From: JBBAFB01 sp041655595
GTDB taxonomy: Bacteria; Bacillota; DULZ01
Length of the DNA stretch: 42,359 bases
Assembly: GCA_041655595.1 (NCBI GenBank)
Contig: JBBAFB010000004.1
Coordinates: 1 to 42,359, forward strand
Reading direction: 5' to 3'
This document shows, piece by piece, positions 41,690-42,359 of this stretch. Within the stretch, counting starts at the first letter, position 1. Each line of letters opens with the position of its first letter. A program made the position numbers and the translations under genes. The notes under the pieces are model-generated. The model was not told the origin of the DNA, made no database searches, and saw only the letters and a program-made list of their open reading frames with translations.

Positions 41690-42359
41690 TTTTCATCTCC
41701 CCATACCCCTGTAATTGCAGCTTTAATACACTGCTCGAAAGAGCCATAATGTGAACCGATGTCCCACTGGCCGGGGATATAATGTGCAAGCTTTGCTGAA
41801 TTAGTTGCGATAGCATTATAACCCTTTGTGCCTATCATGGCAGCGGTAGGGCCCAGGATCGGACAAGTATCACATACTAATCTGGCTCCCGCCTTTTCAA
41901 TTATTTCTAAATATCCATTTCTGCTAGCAATTTCTTTATTTCCAATGGCCGTTGTAATCCAAAAATCAACTGCAGAGTTAGTCTTATTTTCGTATAAATT
42001 TTCCGCGATGAGCTTTATTTCATCTATGGATGCATGGGGACAGCCAATTACCACCAGATCAACCCTATTTGTCCGAGACTTATTCAATTGAGCAATTGTG
42101 CTTTCGTATTCGGTCCTTCCAAATTCTATCTCCATAAGTGCGGCTTTTCCCCGGAATGCGGCTTCCAGAGTAGGGGCCTCGGGCGTAATTCCAACAACAT
42201 GAAAAAGGGCTACAGAGCCGGAGGAAGCTAAAGCAGCACTAAGCATTTTCAGCTCATCTATTGTTATATTTGAAGGTAAGCCCGTAAATACGGGAATCAA
42301 TTCCTGACACTGTTTGCCGACATAGTAACCAAGTGTGCCGTAATCAAATGCTCCATTTA
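41686..42359 (-). CDS. Aconitase X catalytic (large) subunit, N-terminus beyond window
   Basis: The C-terminal ~223 residues are visible; about 400 are expected, so the N-terminal half with part of the active site lies outside. The frame runs open to the end of the window. Visible family blocks are DYGTLGYYVGKQC, PVFTGLPSN, FHVVGITPEAPTLEAAF, VIGCPHASIDEI and LVCDTCPILGP; cysteines in the last two are the likely iron-sulfur cluster ligands. Final residues AITGVWGDE. The overlap with the small subunit shows an operon. Enzyme class: hydro-lyase; substrate unknown here. Confidence 0.9.
   Translation of the reverse strand, partial: NGAFDYGTLGYYVGKQCQELIPVFTGLPSNITIDELKMLSAALASSGSVALFHVVGITPEAPTLEAAFRGKAALMEIEFGRTEYESTIAQLNKSRTNRVDLVVIGCPHASIDEIKLIAENLYENKTNSAVDFWITTAIGNKEIASRNGYLEIIEKAGARLVCDTCPILGPTAAMIGTKGYNAIATNSAKLAHYIPGQWDIGSHYGSFEQCIKAAITGVWGDEK

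Overview
The window looks like a chromosomal segment of an anaerobic, spore-former-type Clostridia bacterium, most likely of the Peptococcaceae/Desulfotomaculum kind. This is inferred from gene content, not from a marker gene. The evidence is four SLH-domain surface proteins, a CsaB-type pyruvyl transferase, several secreted proteins with copper-amine-oxidase-N 'stalk' domains, strong AGGAGG ribosome binding sites, frequent TTG starts, and consensus TTGACA-17-TATAAT promoters. A CsaB plus SLH system normally means a Gram-positive wall with an S-layer bound to a pyruvylated secondary wall polymer.

Layout, mostly on the minus strand: (1) 1-7000, wall polymer and surface genes: a truncated murJ flippase, a PQQ-type repeat protein, a phosphodiester glycosidase, csaB and a DUF5693 membrane protein. 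This block lies between two nearly identical inverted copies of a ~140 bp interspersed repeat. (2) 7000-10300, an SLH-anchored subtilase with a large insertion in its catalytic domain. (3) 10400-17100, a tripartite efflux operon (membrane fusion lipoprotein, RND pump, TolC-like protein, TetR regulator) with a palindromic operator just downstream of its promoter. (4) 17100-21800, an SLH protein, an S41 protease, a ComK-like protein driven by a promoter with a LexA-like box, and a 45-residue YvrJ-family gene. (5) 21900-31430, one long tight operon: PHP tyrosine phosphatase (cpsB), two SLH proteins, an anchored protein of unknown function, cpsC, cpsD, a membrane sugar-nucleotide dehydratase and a chemoreceptor without an outside sensor domain. 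(6) 31677-33927, serC-serA, the first steps of serine synthesis. (7) 34100-37290, small accessory genes: an atypical thioredoxin-like protein, a VanZ-family protein, a 13-residue-repeat protein, a wall amidase with a second LexA-like promoter, and an iron-sulfur flavoprotein. (8) 37450-42359, an operon that runs off the window: aconitase X large and small subunits, UbiD decarboxylase, DUF401 permease, UbiX flavin prenyltransferase and an LpdD-like protein.

How the parts work together: regions 1, 2, 4 and 5 form a cell-surface programme. It supplies an S-layer, its polymer anchor, its maturation proteases and a tyrosine-phosphorylation switch. Region 8 is the most unusual. It pairs a dehydratase of the AcnX family with a prenyl-FMN decarboxylase and its cofactor-making enzymes, plus a transporter. 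This is the same enzyme pair used in the archaeal modified mevalonate route, but here it sits in a bacterial operon with a permease and may be a dehydration-decarboxylation pathway for an imported hydroxy acid. A second hidden layer is a pair of promoters of the same design (TTGACA, LexA-like box filling the 17 bp spacer, -10 box) in front of the comK-like gene and the amidase, suggesting a small DNA-damage regulon.

Limits: no searches were run. Family calls come from motif recognition, and starts were chosen from ribosome binding sites.
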